From positions 31,920 through 95,919 of the forward strand of contig JAPLGN010000046.1 of the NCBI GenBank assembly GCA_026390135.1: a stretch of DNA of 64,000 nucleotides, in the 5' to 3' direction. Shown here one piece after another: positions 49,901 through 59,435 of the stretch. The number at the start of each line of letters is the position of its first letter. Position 1 is the first letter of the stretch. This DNA comes from Campylobacterales bacterium. Lineage in GTDB: Bacteria; Campylobacterota; Campylobacteria; Campylobacterales; Sulfurimonadaceae. Made by a program: the position numbers and the translations under genes. A model generated the notes under the pieces. The model did no database searches, was not told the DNA's origin, and worked only from the letters and a program-made list of their open reading frames with translations.

Positions 49901-50046
49901 GTCATGCACGGAACATTGAAGTTCGGATCTTCCGATCTACCAAGCTTGGTAAACGATACGATTCCGGCAACCAACGTGACGATAATGAGAAAAAGGACCA
50001 TCTGAGTGTGCGTCACCGCCCATTGGGAGAGGTTAAAATTCTTCAC
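46948..50046 (-). CDS. RND-family efflux transporter, inner-membrane subunit
   Basis: AcrB-like architecture; LGLLVDDAIIAVEMM, PLGLIGVVPALLIFNAPFGFVALLGVIALGGMIMRNSLILVDQIE. Confidence 0.95.
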   Translation of the reverse strand: MKNFNLSQWAVTHTQMVLFLIIVTLVAGIVSFTKLGRSEDPNFNVPCMTIVVAWPGATAQEIQNQVINRIERKMQELEHLDNVRSYSRQGYGAITLWMKGGTSKKDLEESWYQARKKVSDIRHEFPSGVRGPFYNDEFNDVYSVLYALSAPDLTMAEMHDTAEDIKRKLQGVAGVNKVDTLGKQGERVFVEVSTRRLAALGVSPRVIFDALSHQNMVTPSGSVDTANDRVQVRIDGKVHNANDVGNVSIEVGGKLLKLSDVATVRTGYEDPQSFTIRHNGEPILAIGVTMKRNGNILELGTALDERMQTIKKQLPLGVQITKYSDQPRIVEESVWEFERSFLEALAIVLAVSFVFLGWRTGIVVAVSVPLVLGIVAIVMYINGWNLDRISLGALIIALGLLVDDAIIAVEMMVVKLEEGWDRLSAATFAYKSTAFPMLTGTLVTVAGFMPVGFAKSIAGEYAGGIFWVVGVALIASWLVAVIFTPYLGTVMLPVNHSSSHSDPYNRPIYTRLRRIIEWSVLRRWWVLGATLGIFGLAGVGMLLVQQQFFPTASRSELLVELRLREGSSFEATQKQVQRMERILKSDSDINGFTAYTGVGTPRFYLSISPELPSPSYAQFVLTTRGIEERERVRNRLMDLFAKNEAFPDIRARVLRLEFGPPVGFPVQFRVMGQDTQKVREIAYQVRDIVRKSPLVRDTQLDWNEQVRSLNVRVDQDKACLLGLSTEDIQNIIQTASNGIAVTQIRRNEELVDVVVRATPQERLSIEQLGDIQLFSRTGVVIPLSHVAKIQPAFEEPVLWRRDRDMSLTVRSDLVDGVQGPYATTKIMPSLQPIIDNLPSGYRIEAGGAIEESDKANKALFVVFPAMFAIMLLLLMVQLQRFSLMFMVFMTAPLGLIGVVPALLIFNAPFGFVALLGVIALGGMIMRNSLILVDQIEQDIERGIPAWNAIIEATVRRARPVVLTAAAAILAMIPLTSSVFWGPMAIAIMGGLIVATALTLVFVPALYAAWFKVQVSYNRGDDVPNDYTQRGAN

Positions 50047-51167
50047 TGGTCGCCTTTTGCCGATGGGTCATCACTGTTTTCAAGCGTGCGTTCTATAGGG
50101 CGCACTTTCATCGACGCGTCAAGTTTTTGTGCCCCGACCGTGACGATACGCATATTATCGGTCAGACCCGCGACTCGTACGGTATCGGTTCCATAGCTCA
50201 AGACATTCACTTTTACGAATGCAATTCCGTTTCCGGCAGAATTTAATACCCACACTCCCAGCTCCCCTGCTGTTTTAACAAGTGCACTCAACGGCAAAGC
50301 GGTACCAGACACTGCTGGGCGTGACAATTGGAGTTGTATCGTACTGCCCAACGGCAGATGCTCCATGGCTGAGTAAGATTTTGGTGCATAACGCGCACGG
50401 TAGGTTCGACCTTGCGATGCCGCTAAAGGTGACAGTTCTCGCAGATGCAGTGCCACCGATATCTCATTGTTATCCCAGGAGAGAGCTTTTGCCTTAAATT
50501 GTCGTGCTTGATTCACCATGTATTCAGGCAAATCTGTTACGACTTCACGTTCGTCGTCTTTGGCAAGTGACACTATCGGTACTCCCTCGGCAACGACTTG
50601 CCCGATCTCCATACTCATTGCGGTGACAACCCCGTTGTAGGGTGCTTTGAGCGTTGTATAGCTGTTCTTGTTTTGGGCAACTTTAAGCGCTTTTCGTGCT
50701 TGTTCCATACCGGCATTTGCTGTATCAGAGCGGCTCTTTTGACGCTCCAAATCAGCTGATCCCATAGAACCATCACCCACCAAGCGTTGGAATCTATCCG
50801 CATCCAAAGATGCTTGACGCGCATCTACACTGGCAGCGCTTAGCTGATCCGCAGCGACACCGAGGGCTAATTGATAGTCTGCATCCTCAAGCTTTGCCAA
50901 AGCTTGACCGCAGGTAACACGATCACCGACATTGACAAGACGTTTGAGAATTTTTCCTCCGGTACGAAAACCAAAATCGCTTTCAACTCGTGCACGAACG
51001 GTTGCACTCAACCATCGTTCTTCTATCCCCTCCGTTTTACCGATGGTCGTGACATACACAGAAGTTGACGATGGCGCTTGCATTGTTTCGTGTTCACAAC
51101 CTGTTAGCATAATGAGAGCAACAAGGACGGCAATATTTTGCACACTACTTTTCATTGACTTTTTCAT
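50043..51167 (-). CDS. RND efflux periplasmic adaptor (MFP)
   Basis: Lipobox LTGCEH, GGKILKRLVNVGDRVTCGQALAKLEDADYQ, APYNGVVTAMSMEIGQVVAEG. Confidence 0.93.
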   Translation of the reverse strand: MKKSMKSSVQNIAVLVALIMLTGCEHETMQAPSSTSVYVTTIGKTEGIEERWLSATVRARVESDFGFRTGGKILKRLVNVGDRVTCGQALAKLEDADYQLALGVAADQLSAASVDARQASLDADRFQRLVGDGSMGSADLERQKSRSDTANAGMEQARKALKVAQNKNSYTTLKAPYNGVVTAMSMEIGQVVAEGVPIVSLAKDDEREVVTDLPEYMVNQARQFKAKALSWDNNEISVALHLRELSPLAASQGRTYRARYAPKSYSAMEHLPLGSTIQLQLSRPAVSGTALPLSALVKTAGELGVWVLNSAGNGIAFVKVNVLSYGTDTVRVAGLTDNMRIVTVGAQKLDASMKVRPIERTLENSDDPSAKGDQ

Positions 51168-52648
51168 CGTAGCACCTTCATATATTTATCTTCAGATGCT
51201 GCTTTTAATTCGTTTTGAGATGGATTCCACCCCCCGCCCAAAGCTTTATAAAGCTGTATATCTGCCAAGAGACGTTGTGTCTCATGATCCATCAGGACTA
51301 TTTCACTGTCCAACAGCAAACGTTGAACATCGAGCAGGGCTAATTTGTCTATCTGTCCTTCACGGTACAACAACTCTACCTCCTGCAACGCTCTATTACG
51401 ATTCTGTACGACAGCTTTGAGAGATATTCCCCGCTTTTGCTCTTGGGATCGGACGCTCAGAGTATCTTCCACCTCCTTGACCGCAACAAGGACAGACTTT
51501 TGCCATGTGAGTAAAGCTTCGTTTTCACGCGCACTTTGCGCATCAATACCAGCTTGAATTCGTCCGGCGTTAAAAATCGGAATGGCAAACGCCATAGCAA
51601 CATTGCTAAATGGAACCGGTGCCAAATCAAGCCCATTAATGCGTAGGTCTTCCCGCCCGATAAGCGCGTTCACGAAAAGCTTTGGCCATGTTTGAGATTC
51701 TGCTTCTTTGGATCGTAATGATTCAGCGGTATAGCCTGCTTCAGCAGCCATCAGGTCGGGACGCCGCCGAAACAGATCGCTGGGCTGACCCGTACCGATG
51801 ATTCGAGATTGCGGCCAAGTATACTTGGGGTTAGCAGATACCGGCGAAACGGAAGGATTTTCACCGAGTAAGAGGGCAATATGAGTTTGGGATATAGCAA
51901 CCAACGTTTCTAATAGCGGCAACTGTGCATCGAGAGTGCCAGCTTCTGCTTTGGCAAGGTTTAGCTCAAAACGACTGGATTGCCCCTCTGTAAATCGTCG
52001 AGAGATCAGGCGTGCGCTCTCATGATAGGTTTTTACCAATTCCTCAAGGAGATCCAGACGTTGCTCTGCCCCACGCAAAATAAAGTACTGACGTGCTATT
52101 TCACTGGTTATCAACAGCCGTGTACCCTCAGCGCCGGACTCTGCTGCTATTGCATCAGACTTTGCAGCATTAGCGGCGGCACGTATTCCACCACTCACAT
52201 CAATTTCCCAAGCTATATCAATACCGGCTCGATAAGCCCTCAAATCGGGCAAGCCCTGCTTATAGGGTGCTGGAAGTCCACTATGAGCTGTCGAAGCAGA
52301 TGTTTGGAAATTTAAGGTCGGCCAAAGACGCGAGTCTTGCGCATCAAGTCCTGCACGTGCAGCTTTTATACGGCTCATTGCGATTCGAATATCATGATTG
52401 GCGTTAAGAGCTTTTTCGATCAGGGCGGTTAATACAGGATCATTAAATTTCGCCCACCACTGTATATCATCTGATTGCGCATCCACTGTATCTAAGTGGT
52501 AAAAACTTGCTGAAAGAGTCGTATCAAGCTTGGGAATATCCGCTTGAGGAGTTGTGCAACCCGACAATAAAAGTATCGGTGCGATAGAGAGCCAAATCGT
52601 GCGATGCTTTAAAAATGCTATTTTCATAGAAAACTCCCTAACAAACAT
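51164..52648 (-). CDS. Outer-membrane efflux lipoprotein, NodT family
   Basis: Lipobox LSGCTT; WWAKFNDPVLTALIEKALNANHDIRIAMSRIKAARAGL. Confidence 0.93.
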   Translation of the reverse strand: MFVREFSMKIAFLKHRTIWLSIAPILLLSGCTTPQADIPKLDTTLSASFYHLDTVDAQSDDIQWWAKFNDPVLTALIEKALNANHDIRIAMSRIKAARAGLDAQDSRLWPTLNFQTSASTAHSGLPAPYKQGLPDLRAYRAGIDIAWEIDVSGGIRAAANAAKSDAIAAESGAEGTRLLITSEIARQYFILRGAEQRLDLLEELVKTYHESARLISRRFTEGQSSRFELNLAKAEAGTLDAQLPLLETLVAISQTHIALLLGENPSVSPVSANPKYTWPQSRIIGTGQPSDLFRRRPDLMAAEAGYTAESLRSKEAESQTWPKLFVNALIGREDLRINGLDLAPVPFSNVAMAFAIPIFNAGRIQAGIDAQSARENEALLTWQKSVLVAVKEVEDTLSVRSQEQKRGISLKAVVQNRNRALQEVELLYREGQIDKLALLDVQRLLLDSEIVLMDHETQRLLADIQLYKALGGGWNPSQNELKAASEDKYMKVLR

Positions 52649-52679
52649 AGGGAAATTTTACTCAATAGCTAAATTTATG

Positions 52680-53276
52680 TCATTCGCATTTGTTCATCTT
52701 TTTCAATCGGCTTAAATGTTGAGGGGTTATGCCGAGATAAGAAGCTATATGATATTGAGGAACCTTGCTTAAAAGGTGAGGAGTAGTTTTTAAAAACTGT
52801 GCAAATCGCTCGTCCGCATTTTGTACCAATTGAGCAAAATATTTTTCGTGCACCAAAGAGTATGCCATATCGCTCGACCTTCTCATAAACTCAGACCACT
52901 TAAGATGCTGTGAACACAAATACTCTATATCCTCTTTTTTCATGATATAAAATGTGCAATCGCTTAGCGCTTCAAAATGAAGGTTTGACGGTGTTTGATT
53001 GAGATAGCTATCGTAATCAAACACGATCAGATTGGTCAAATGGGAGTTTTCATCATTAAAATAGATATACCACGTTGTATCTTTACCGTTTTCATCAATA
53101 TAGTAACCTCTGGCTGTACCGGATTCGACAAAATAAATACCATTGTGAATTTGCTCAGCGTGGTGAATGGTTTCACCTTTTTGAAAATGCTTTTCAACCA
53201 CTCTATTTGCCAGTAATTCAATTTCACTACTTGTCAAATCTATATTAAGTTTTAAAAATTCAAGAAATTTATTCAT
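52680..53276 (-). CDS. Crp/Fnr-family transcriptional regulator
   Basis: cNMP-binding-like fold, C-terminal VPQYHIASYLGITPQHLSRLKK HTH. Confidence 0.88.
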   Translation of the reverse strand: MNKFLEFLKLNIDLTSSEIELLANRVVEKHFQKGETIHHAEQIHNGIYFVESGTARGYYIDENGKDTTWYIYFNDENSHLTNLIVFDYDSYLNQTPSNLHFEALSDCTFYIMKKEDIEYLCSQHLKWSEFMRRSSDMAYSLVHEKYFAQLVQNADERFAQFLKTTPHLLSKVPQYHIASYLGITPQHLSRLKKMNKCE

Positions 53277-53409
53277 TGTGGCATGATCTCCATTTGTAGA
53301 TAACTTTTTATTGTATCTATATCAATATTTTTACGTGTGTTTGGGCTGCCTTTGTATCCGATTACGCGACGTGAACCTTATCATTTTGAATATATATAGT
53401 GTAATAATT

Positions 53410-53829
53410 TTATTCCCCTTTGTCAACTTTCCCCCGCATTTTTTTAATGTTCCCATGCTTTGTCTTACTGTCCATCCGCCGTTTTTGCGAATTGCGGGTC
53501 GGTTTGGTAGGTTTGCGTTTTTTCTGTATCACCATAGCACTTTTTATGAGTTCTTTTAGCCTCCCCAACGCCGCTTCTTTGTTCTCTTCCTGACTTCGTG
53601 ACTCTTGAGATTTAATGTTGACAATTCCCTCTTTGGTAATGCGGTGATCGGTGAGTGCTAAAAGACGTTCTTTGTAAAGATCGGGGAGTGAAGATGCATT
53701 GATATCAAAACGCAGATGAATTGCAGTGGAAACTTTGTTGACGTTTTGCCCGCCTGCTCCCTGAGAACGTATAGCGGTTATCTCCATTTCAGAATCAGGG
53801 ATGGTGAGAGAATTTGAAATTTCTAGCAT
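53410..53829 (-). CDS. arfB: Peptidyl-tRNA hydrolase ArfB-like (RF-1 domain)
   Basis: [26 protein letters not shown] motif, basic C-terminal tail. Confidence 0.92.
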   Translation of the reverse strand: MLEISNSLTIPDSEMEITAIRSQGAGGQNVNKVSTAIHLRFDINASSLPDLYKERLLALTDHRITKEGIVNIKSQESRSQEENKEAALGRLKELIKSAMVIQKKRKPTKPTRNSQKRRMDSKTKHGNIKKMRGKVDKGE

Positions 53830-53853
53830 ATCAACTCTCTATGACAGGGGAGA

Positions 53854-55230
53854 TTATCTCCCTCGTCCGCCCGATTTTTTAGGGGAAGGTTTTTTGTTCC
53901 CAAAAGCACTGCCTCTGCCTGTGCTGCTTGCCTTTTCAACAGGTTCTTCGCGTGCTACACGTGGTCCGCGTTTACCGACAAATTTTGGCTGAACGGGTGC
54001 TTTTTTGCGTTTATTTCCAAATGCACCATCCGTTTTAGCTTTTTTCTCGCCATCCTTGCTCATGCTTTTTCCGCGTGTTTTTAATAATCCTTGATCCGCT
54101 GGTGGCTCAAAACCTTCTATGAGAATGGTTTCAACGTTTTTTCCCAGCATCGCGATGATTTTCGACCATGAGTGATGTTCTCCTGAGGAGAGAAGCGTGA
54201 TTGCCAACCCCTCATTGCCTGCACGACCTGTTCGTCCAATGCGGTGTAGATAGTCAGTGCTGACGTGTGGGATGTCATAGTTGATAACGACGGGAAGTCC
54301 CTCGATGTCCAATCCACGTGCGGCAATATCGGTTGCGACCAGGATACGAGCCGTCCCATCTCGAAACTCACTTAATGCCCGATCTCTAGCCCCGTGTTTT
54401 TTGTTGCCGTGGATAACAACATTTTTCAGACCGCTTAGGGTCAATTCGCTACTCACTTCGTCGGCTTCGACTTTTGTTCGAGTGAAAATTAGAACTTGGG
54501 AATAGTTATTGGAGCCGATTAGAAATGACAATAACTCTTTTTTGCGCTCTTTTTCGACCGGATGAACGACTTGGCGAAGGGTCATATCGGCAGCTTTAAG
54601 ATTATCGATCTCGACGAGAAGCGGTTTTTTGAGAATTTTTTCGCTCAATTGTTTGACCGAAGGGGTCATCGTCGCTGAAAAAAGCATATTTTGACGATTA
54701 ACGGGGAGAAGATCGATGATCTGTTCGATTTCTCGGATAAAGCCCATATCAAAAATCGTATCGGCTTCGTCAAAAACCAAATATTGGATTCGCGACAATG
54801 GAATATGACCTTGTTTGTTGAGCTCAATCAATCGTCCAGGGGTAGCAACGATGATATCAACACCCTCCCCTAACTCTTTCGCCTGACGGGCCATATTCGC
54901 TCCACCAAAAAGGGCGATGCAGGTGATATTAAGCCCCTCAGCATACGATGCTATCGCCAATGCAACCTGAGATGCGAGTTCACGCGTCGGGACAATCACG
55001 AGGGCACGGGCACTCGATTGTGTGGCTTCAACGTCTTTGACTAATTTTTGAATAATCGGAAGGGCAAATGCAGCGGTTTTCCCGGTCCCTGTTTGTGCAG
55101 CTCCGAGAATATCGCGTCCTCGTAAAACGAGAGGAATAACCTGCGTCTGAATTGGAGTAGGTTGCGTATAGCCTTTGGCTTCAAGGGTATCAAGTAGATG
55201 GGCATTAAGCCCTAAAGTCGTAAATGACAT
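53854..55230 (-). CDS. DEAD-box RNA helicase (RhlE-like)
   Basis: AQTGTGKTAAFALP, VFDEADTIFDMGF, SATMTP, HRIGRTGRAG; start at MSFTTLG. Confidence 0.95.
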   Translation of the reverse strand: MSFTTLGLNAHLLDTLEAKGYTQPTPIQTQVIPLVLRGRDILGAAQTGTGKTAAFALPIIQKLVKDVEATQSSARALVIVPTRELASQVALAIASYAEGLNITCIALFGGANMARQAKELGEGVDIIVATPGRLIELNKQGHIPLSRIQYLVFDEADTIFDMGFIREIEQIIDLLPVNRQNMLFSATMTPSVKQLSEKILKKPLLVEIDNLKAADMTLRQVVHPVEKERKKELLSFLIGSNNYSQVLIFTRTKVEADEVSSELTLSGLKNVVIHGNKKHGARDRALSEFRDGTARILVATDIAARGLDIEGLPVVINYDIPHVSTDYLHRIGRTGRAGNEGLAITLLSSGEHHSWSKIIAMLGKNVETILIEGFEPPADQGLLKTRGKSMSKDGEKKAKTDGAFGNKRKKAPVQPKFVGKRGPRVAREEPVEKASSTGRGSAFGNKKPSPKKSGGRGR

Positions 55231-55351
55231 GGTTTCATTACCTTTATGTGGTATTTTTGTTAACATATTTTAACCTATTAAGGCTTCATACCTTATTTAT
55301 AGGCTTTTTTTTGCTACTATTGCGCGATAAGATTATTCCCGAGGAAACCCA

Positions 55352-56620
55352 TTGAAAGCATTCGTATTTTTAGCACTCACTATTACCTTAGGCTGGAGTG
55401 CTATGGTCACAGGAACCATCTATGACAAGGGCACTTCAAAACCGATTGAAAATGCCATTATTATTTCAGGTACGAAAGAGTACCGAAGTGACAGCAACGG
55501 TTCATTCACCGTTCCCACAGCTACAACTATCGGCATCCGTGCAGTAGGATATGAACGAAAGTTCTACACAACCGGCGGGAAAATGTATCTAAACAGATTC
55601 ATCCCAAAAGCTCTTTATCTTTCCAGTTTTGGAGCTACAAGCGGAAAAATCATGGGAAATGCGAAACATCTCATCCATACAACACAGATCAATGCACTTG
55701 TAATTGATGTCAAAATGGATCGTGGACAAATCGCCTTTAAAACGGCTAACCCGATTGCCAATAAAATCGGCGCTCAAGATATTATTTTATTTAAAGACAT
55801 CAAAAAATTTGTAACAGATCTTCACAAAGAGAAAATTTACGTCATTGCCCGTATTGTTTCGTTTAAAGATACCCCATATGTGACGGCTTACCCTCAATAT
55901 GGAGTCAAAAAAGACGATGGTACGTTGTTCAAAGATAAAGAAGGCTTGTATTGGATCGATGCTTCGAATAAAGCACCTCAAGATTACATCATCAGTATTG
56001 CAGCGGATGCCGCAGCTGCAGGATTTGATGAAGTTCAGTTTGACTATGTCCGTTTTCCCGATCGTAAAGGGATAAAATTTTCAGTTGAAAACACCCAAGC
56101 AAACCGAGTAAAAGCAATTTCAGGATTTTTAGAAGCGGCACGTACACGTTTAACACCGTACAACGTCTTTATCTCTGCCGATATCTTCGGCTATGTAAGC
56201 TGGCACGATGCTGACATCGAAATCGGTCAACGTGTTGACGCTCTTGCTCCGTATGTTGATTATCTCTCTCCGATGCTCTATCCAAGCGGATTTAATGCAG
56301 GAATTCCTGGCTTTCCGAATCCCGTAAAAGCCAACTATGAGATTGTCAAACACTCTCTGGACAAAGCACTTTTAAAATCTGCTAATTCTCCGCTGTGCTA
56401 CCGTCCATGGCTGCAAGCGTTTAAAGATTATGCGTTCGACCGTCGTGTGTATGGAGATAAAGAGATTCGTGATCAAATCAAAGCAAGTGATGATTTTGGA
56501 AGCTGCGGATGGATTTTATGGAATCCTCGTAACGTTTACACAGGTGCAGGACTAATTCGTTTGGAGAAAACCGCCGATAAATTGCTAGAAAATCCTCTTC
56601 CTAAGACTCCTGTATTATAG
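55352..56620 (+). CDS. Putative glycoside hydrolase (DUF4015-like) with carboxypeptidase-regulatory-like N-terminus
   Basis: TTG start; VTGTIYDKGTSKPIENAIIISGTKEYRSDSNGSF; FDEVQFDYVRFPDRKG, YVDYLSPMLYPSGF. Confidence 0.8.
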   Translation: MKAFVFLALTITLGWSAMVTGTIYDKGTSKPIENAIIISGTKEYRSDSNGSFTVPTATTIGIRAVGYERKFYTTGGKMYLNRFIPKALYLSSFGATSGKIMGNAKHLIHTTQINALVIDVKMDRGQIAFKTANPIANKIGAQDIILFKDIKKFVTDLHKEKIYVIARIVSFKDTPYVTAYPQYGVKKDDGTLFKDKEGLYWIDASNKAPQDYIISIAADAAAAGFDEVQFDYVRFPDRKGIKFSVENTQANRVKAISGFLEAARTRLTPYNVFISADIFGYVSWHDADIEIGQRVDALAPYVDYLSPMLYPSGFNAGIPGFPNPVKANYEIVKHSLDKALLKSANSPLCYRPWLQAFKDYAFDRRVYGDKEIRDQIKASDDFGSCGWILWNPRNVYTGAGLIRLEKTADKLLENPLPKTPVL

Positions 56621-56634
56621 AAGTAAATTTAAGG

Positions 56635-57204
56635 CTAAATACTCACACGATCTTCTAGCGCTTTAGTCAGCGAGAGAATATCGACGTTTTCCAAACTCAC
56701 GCCAGTGGGAACCCCCTGCGCGATACGACTAAAGCGGACATCGCACTCGATGAGTTTGTCTTCGATATAAAGCATGACTCCTTGATTGGCGATAGAGGGG
56801 GTAAGGGCAAAGATTACCTCTTTTATCCCACTGTTAATAATTGCTTTGAGATGACCAACATCCAGCTCGTCAATGGAATCAAGGACAAAATAACGTCCAT
56901 CAAACAAAGCATTTTCTTCAAACATCAAAATTTCTTTGGCATTTTCCACAATACACAACACTTCATGATTACGGTGTTCATCACTACAGATGGCGCACAG
57001 TTCATCTTCAGAAAGACCACCGCAAGAACGACATTTTTTTAAACTGGTGACAGCATTTTCGATAGCATGCGCGAGTTTTAGCGCACCAAAGGTATCGTGC
57101 ATCACCAAATGGTACGCAAGACGTGTTGCCGATTTTTGTCCGATGGTGGGAAGCTGTTGAAGGGCATCGACAAGGCGATTAAATTTTTCTAAGGAGCGTT
57201 TCAT
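56635..57204 (-). CDS. recR: Recombination protein RecR
   Basis: LQQLPTIGQKSATRLAYHL, CRSCGGLSEDELCAICSDEHR; start at MKRSLEKF. Confidence 0.95.
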   Translation of the reverse strand: MKRSLEKFNRLVDALQQLPTIGQKSATRLAYHLVMHDTFGALKLAHAIENAVTSLKKCRSCGGLSEDELCAICSDEHRNHEVLCIVENAKEILMFEENALFDGRYFVLDSIDELDVGHLKAIINSGIKEVIFALTPSIANQGVMLYIEDKLIECDVRFSRIAQGVPTGVSLENVDILSLTKALEDRVSI

Positions 57205-57256
57205 ACCGCTATTGTAGCAAAGGATATTCCAAACCATGCTTCCATAAAATTTTTGC

Positions 57257-57589
57257 TCATTGGTTATCCATATAGGTTTTGAGAATTTCGATGAGTTCCT
57301 GATCGTTGATGCTCTCTTTTTCGGTTTTAGAATAGATGGAGATTAAAACCGTTCTGTTTTGGAGCTGTTTATAGATGATGATTCTAAAACCACCGCTTTT
57401 ACCCGTCGGGATTGAGGAGTTTCTAACCCTCTTTTTAAAAAGATTGTATCCCAAAGAGATGCCAATATCGTTTTTTCTCTCAATCTCATCGATAGCGTGT
57501 TTGAGATCAGTTTTGAGGAGTTTAAATTTTTTATTGAGCTGTTTAGCTTCTTTGAGAAACGTATCGCCGTACTCAATCATCCAACTCAT
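57257..57589 (-). CDS. RelE/ParE-family toxin
   Basis: YGDTFLKEAKQLNKKFKLLKTDLKHAIDEI...GKSGGFRIIIY; overlaps antitoxin. Confidence 0.85.
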   Translation of the reverse strand: MSWMIEYGDTFLKEAKQLNKKFKLLKTDLKHAIDEIERKNDIGISLGYNLFKKRVRNSSIPTGKSGGFRIIIYKQLQNRTVLISIYSKTEKESINDQELIEILKTYMDNQ

Positions 57590-57860
57590 CCCACAGAGAT
57601 TCGATAGATGAGACTCTACCTTGTTTTACATCATCAAGCCCATGCGTGATCGAGAGGAGAATTTCAGCACCTTGAACTTTTTTCAGTGCTTCAACCATTT
57701 TTTCGTATTCATCTTTAGAAACGAGTACCGCTTCGACTTTGTTGTTTCGCAAAATAGCCAATTTGGAGCTCGAACTCTCTTTGAGCTGCGAGAGGTATGA
57801 ACCGAACTTTTTGACCAGTTCGGAGGAGGCGATAAGTTCATTAGAAGCATATGTTACCAT
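57573..57860 (-). CDS. Phd/YefM-like antitoxin
   Basis: SNELIASSELVKKFGSYLSQLKESSSSKLAILRNNKVEAVLVSKDEYEKMVE. Confidence 0.85.
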   Translation of the reverse strand: MVTYASNELIASSELVKKFGSYLSQLKESSSSKLAILRNNKVEAVLVSKDEYEKMVEALKKVQGAEILLSITHGLDDVKQGRVSSIESLWDELDD

Positions 57861-57958
57861 ACTATTTACCTCACAATTTCACGTATAATTTTATAGTAAT
57901 TATACATTAAATTTTACAATTTATACAAGTATCTGCTGTAACAGAGCTTTTTATAAGA

Positions 57959-58059
57959 TGTTGGAGGACATCTACAAGGGTGTTAAATTTCTCTAAGGAA
58001 TGTTTCATAGATGTATTGTAGCAAAGCTTATTCCAAACATAGTTTATGGAATTTTGCCA
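57959..58059 (-). pseudogene. Duplicated fragment of recR 5' end and its upstream region
   Basis: Resembles 57155-57256: gacatctacaagggtgttaaatttctctaaggaatgtttcat...attgtagcaaag..tattccaaac. Confidence 0.7.
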
Positions 58060-58281
58060 GTTTATATAGATTTTATAAAATATTATTCAAAAAAGTTTCA
58101 TTTTATAATTACTATCTTTCTCTTTCTAAATCTTTTAACCCCATACTTAATGAAACTGAGATTAACATCTTGGAATGACCCCCATTTTAGAAATACAGAT
58201 TCATATTTAGTGTACTTGACTCAACTCTGCTAACACTTATTTCAATATGGTATAATTCGCAAAAAATTTTGGAGATTATGC

Positions 58282-59397
58282 GTGGAAAATTTGAGTTATT
58301 ATGAAATTTTAGAAGTTACCAAAAATGCTAACGGAGACGAAATCAAAAAAGCCTACCGTAAAATGGCAAAACTCCACCATCCTGACCGTAACCCCAATGA
58401 TGCCACAGCAGAACACAAGTTCAAACTCTGTAACGAAGCGTATCAAGTCCTCAGTGACGAGCAACAGCGCTCAGTCTATGATCGTTATGGCAAAGAGGGT
58501 TTACAAGGCGGTGGTGGACGCAGCCGTGGCGGATTTGATGATCTTGGAAGTGTTTTTGAAGAGATGTTTAACGGCTTTGCAGGCGGTGGCCGTAGCCGTC
58601 AATCGCGTGCTCCAAGTGATAAGTTTCCTCTCGACATGGGCGTGGAGATGCGTATCAGCTTCAAAGAAGCAGTTTTCGGATGCGAAAAAGAGGTAACCTT
58701 CAGCGCTAAAACTTCGTGTAAAACCTGTAAAGGAACCGGAGCAAAAGACGCAAAAGTCACCAGTTGCAGCCAATGTGGCGGCAAAGGACAAGTCTATGTT
58801 CGCCAAGGCTTCATGACTTTCTCTCAAACCTGTCCTGCATGTCATGGTGAGGGAACAATGGCAAGTGAGAAATGTACCGACTGTAAAGGAAAAAGCTATA
58901 CGGAAACAAAAGAAAAAGTAACCGTAAAAGTTCCGGCAGGTATCGATAACGGTAACCGTTTGCGCGTATCAGGACGAGGGAATATGGGTAAAACTGGTGT
59001 ACGAGGAGATTTGTACGTCACCTTCGAAGTGGAAGAAGACAGTCACTTTATCCGTAATGGAAATGATGTCTATCTCGAAGTTCCCATCTTTTTCACCCAA
59101 GCAGTTCTTGGTGAAGATGTCACTATCCCCTCGCTCAATGGCGAAGTAACCTTGGAACTCGAAACTGGAACCAAAGATAAACAACACTACCGCTTTAAAG
59201 GTGAAGGAATCGCTGACGTCCACGGACATGGAAAAGGAGATATGATCGCCCAGATCACTCTCACCTATCCAAATCGTCTCACGACTGAACAAGAAGAACT
59301 ATTGCAAAAGCTGCAAGCAAGTTTTGGAATTGAGTCCAAACCGCATGAGTCTCTTTTCGAATCAACATTTGAAAAAGTAAAAGGGTGGTTTAAATAA
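58282..59397 (+). CDS. dnaJ: Chaperone DnaJ
   Basis: GTG start; J-domain [33 protein letters not shown]; four CxxCxGxG-type zinc motifs. Confidence 0.96.
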   Translation: MENLSYYEILEVTKNANGDEIKKAYRKMAKLHHPDRNPNDATAEHKFKLCNEAYQVLSDEQQRSVYDRYGKEGLQGGGGRSRGGFDDLGSVFEEMFNGFAGGGRSRQSRAPSDKFPLDMGVEMRISFKEAVFGCEKEVTFSAKTSCKTCKGTGAKDAKVTSCSQCGGKGQVYVRQGFMTFSQTCPACHGEGTMASEKCTDCKGKSYTETKEKVTVKVPAGIDNGNRLRVSGRGNMGKTGVRGDLYVTFEVEEDSHFIRNGNDVYLEVPIFFTQAVLGEDVTIPSLNGEVTLELETGTKDKQHYRFKGEGIADVHGHGKGDMIAQITLTYPNRLTTEQEELLQKLQASFGIESKPHESLFESTFEKVKGWFK

Positions 59398-59398
59398 A

Positions 59399-59427
59399 AG
59401 CTGGATTCCCGCCTTCGCGGGAATGAC
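59399..59427. repeat. REP-like hairpin, copy 3 (between convergent genes)
   Basis: AGCTGGATTCCCGCCTTCGCGGGAATGAC. Confidence 0.8.
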
Positions 59428-59435
59428 GAGAGAAG

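Noticed and set aside
50932-51420. 162-aa plus-strand ORF opposite the RND adaptor and NodT genes
   Set aside because: Antisense shadow of two well-supported coding genes; no RBS or family signature.
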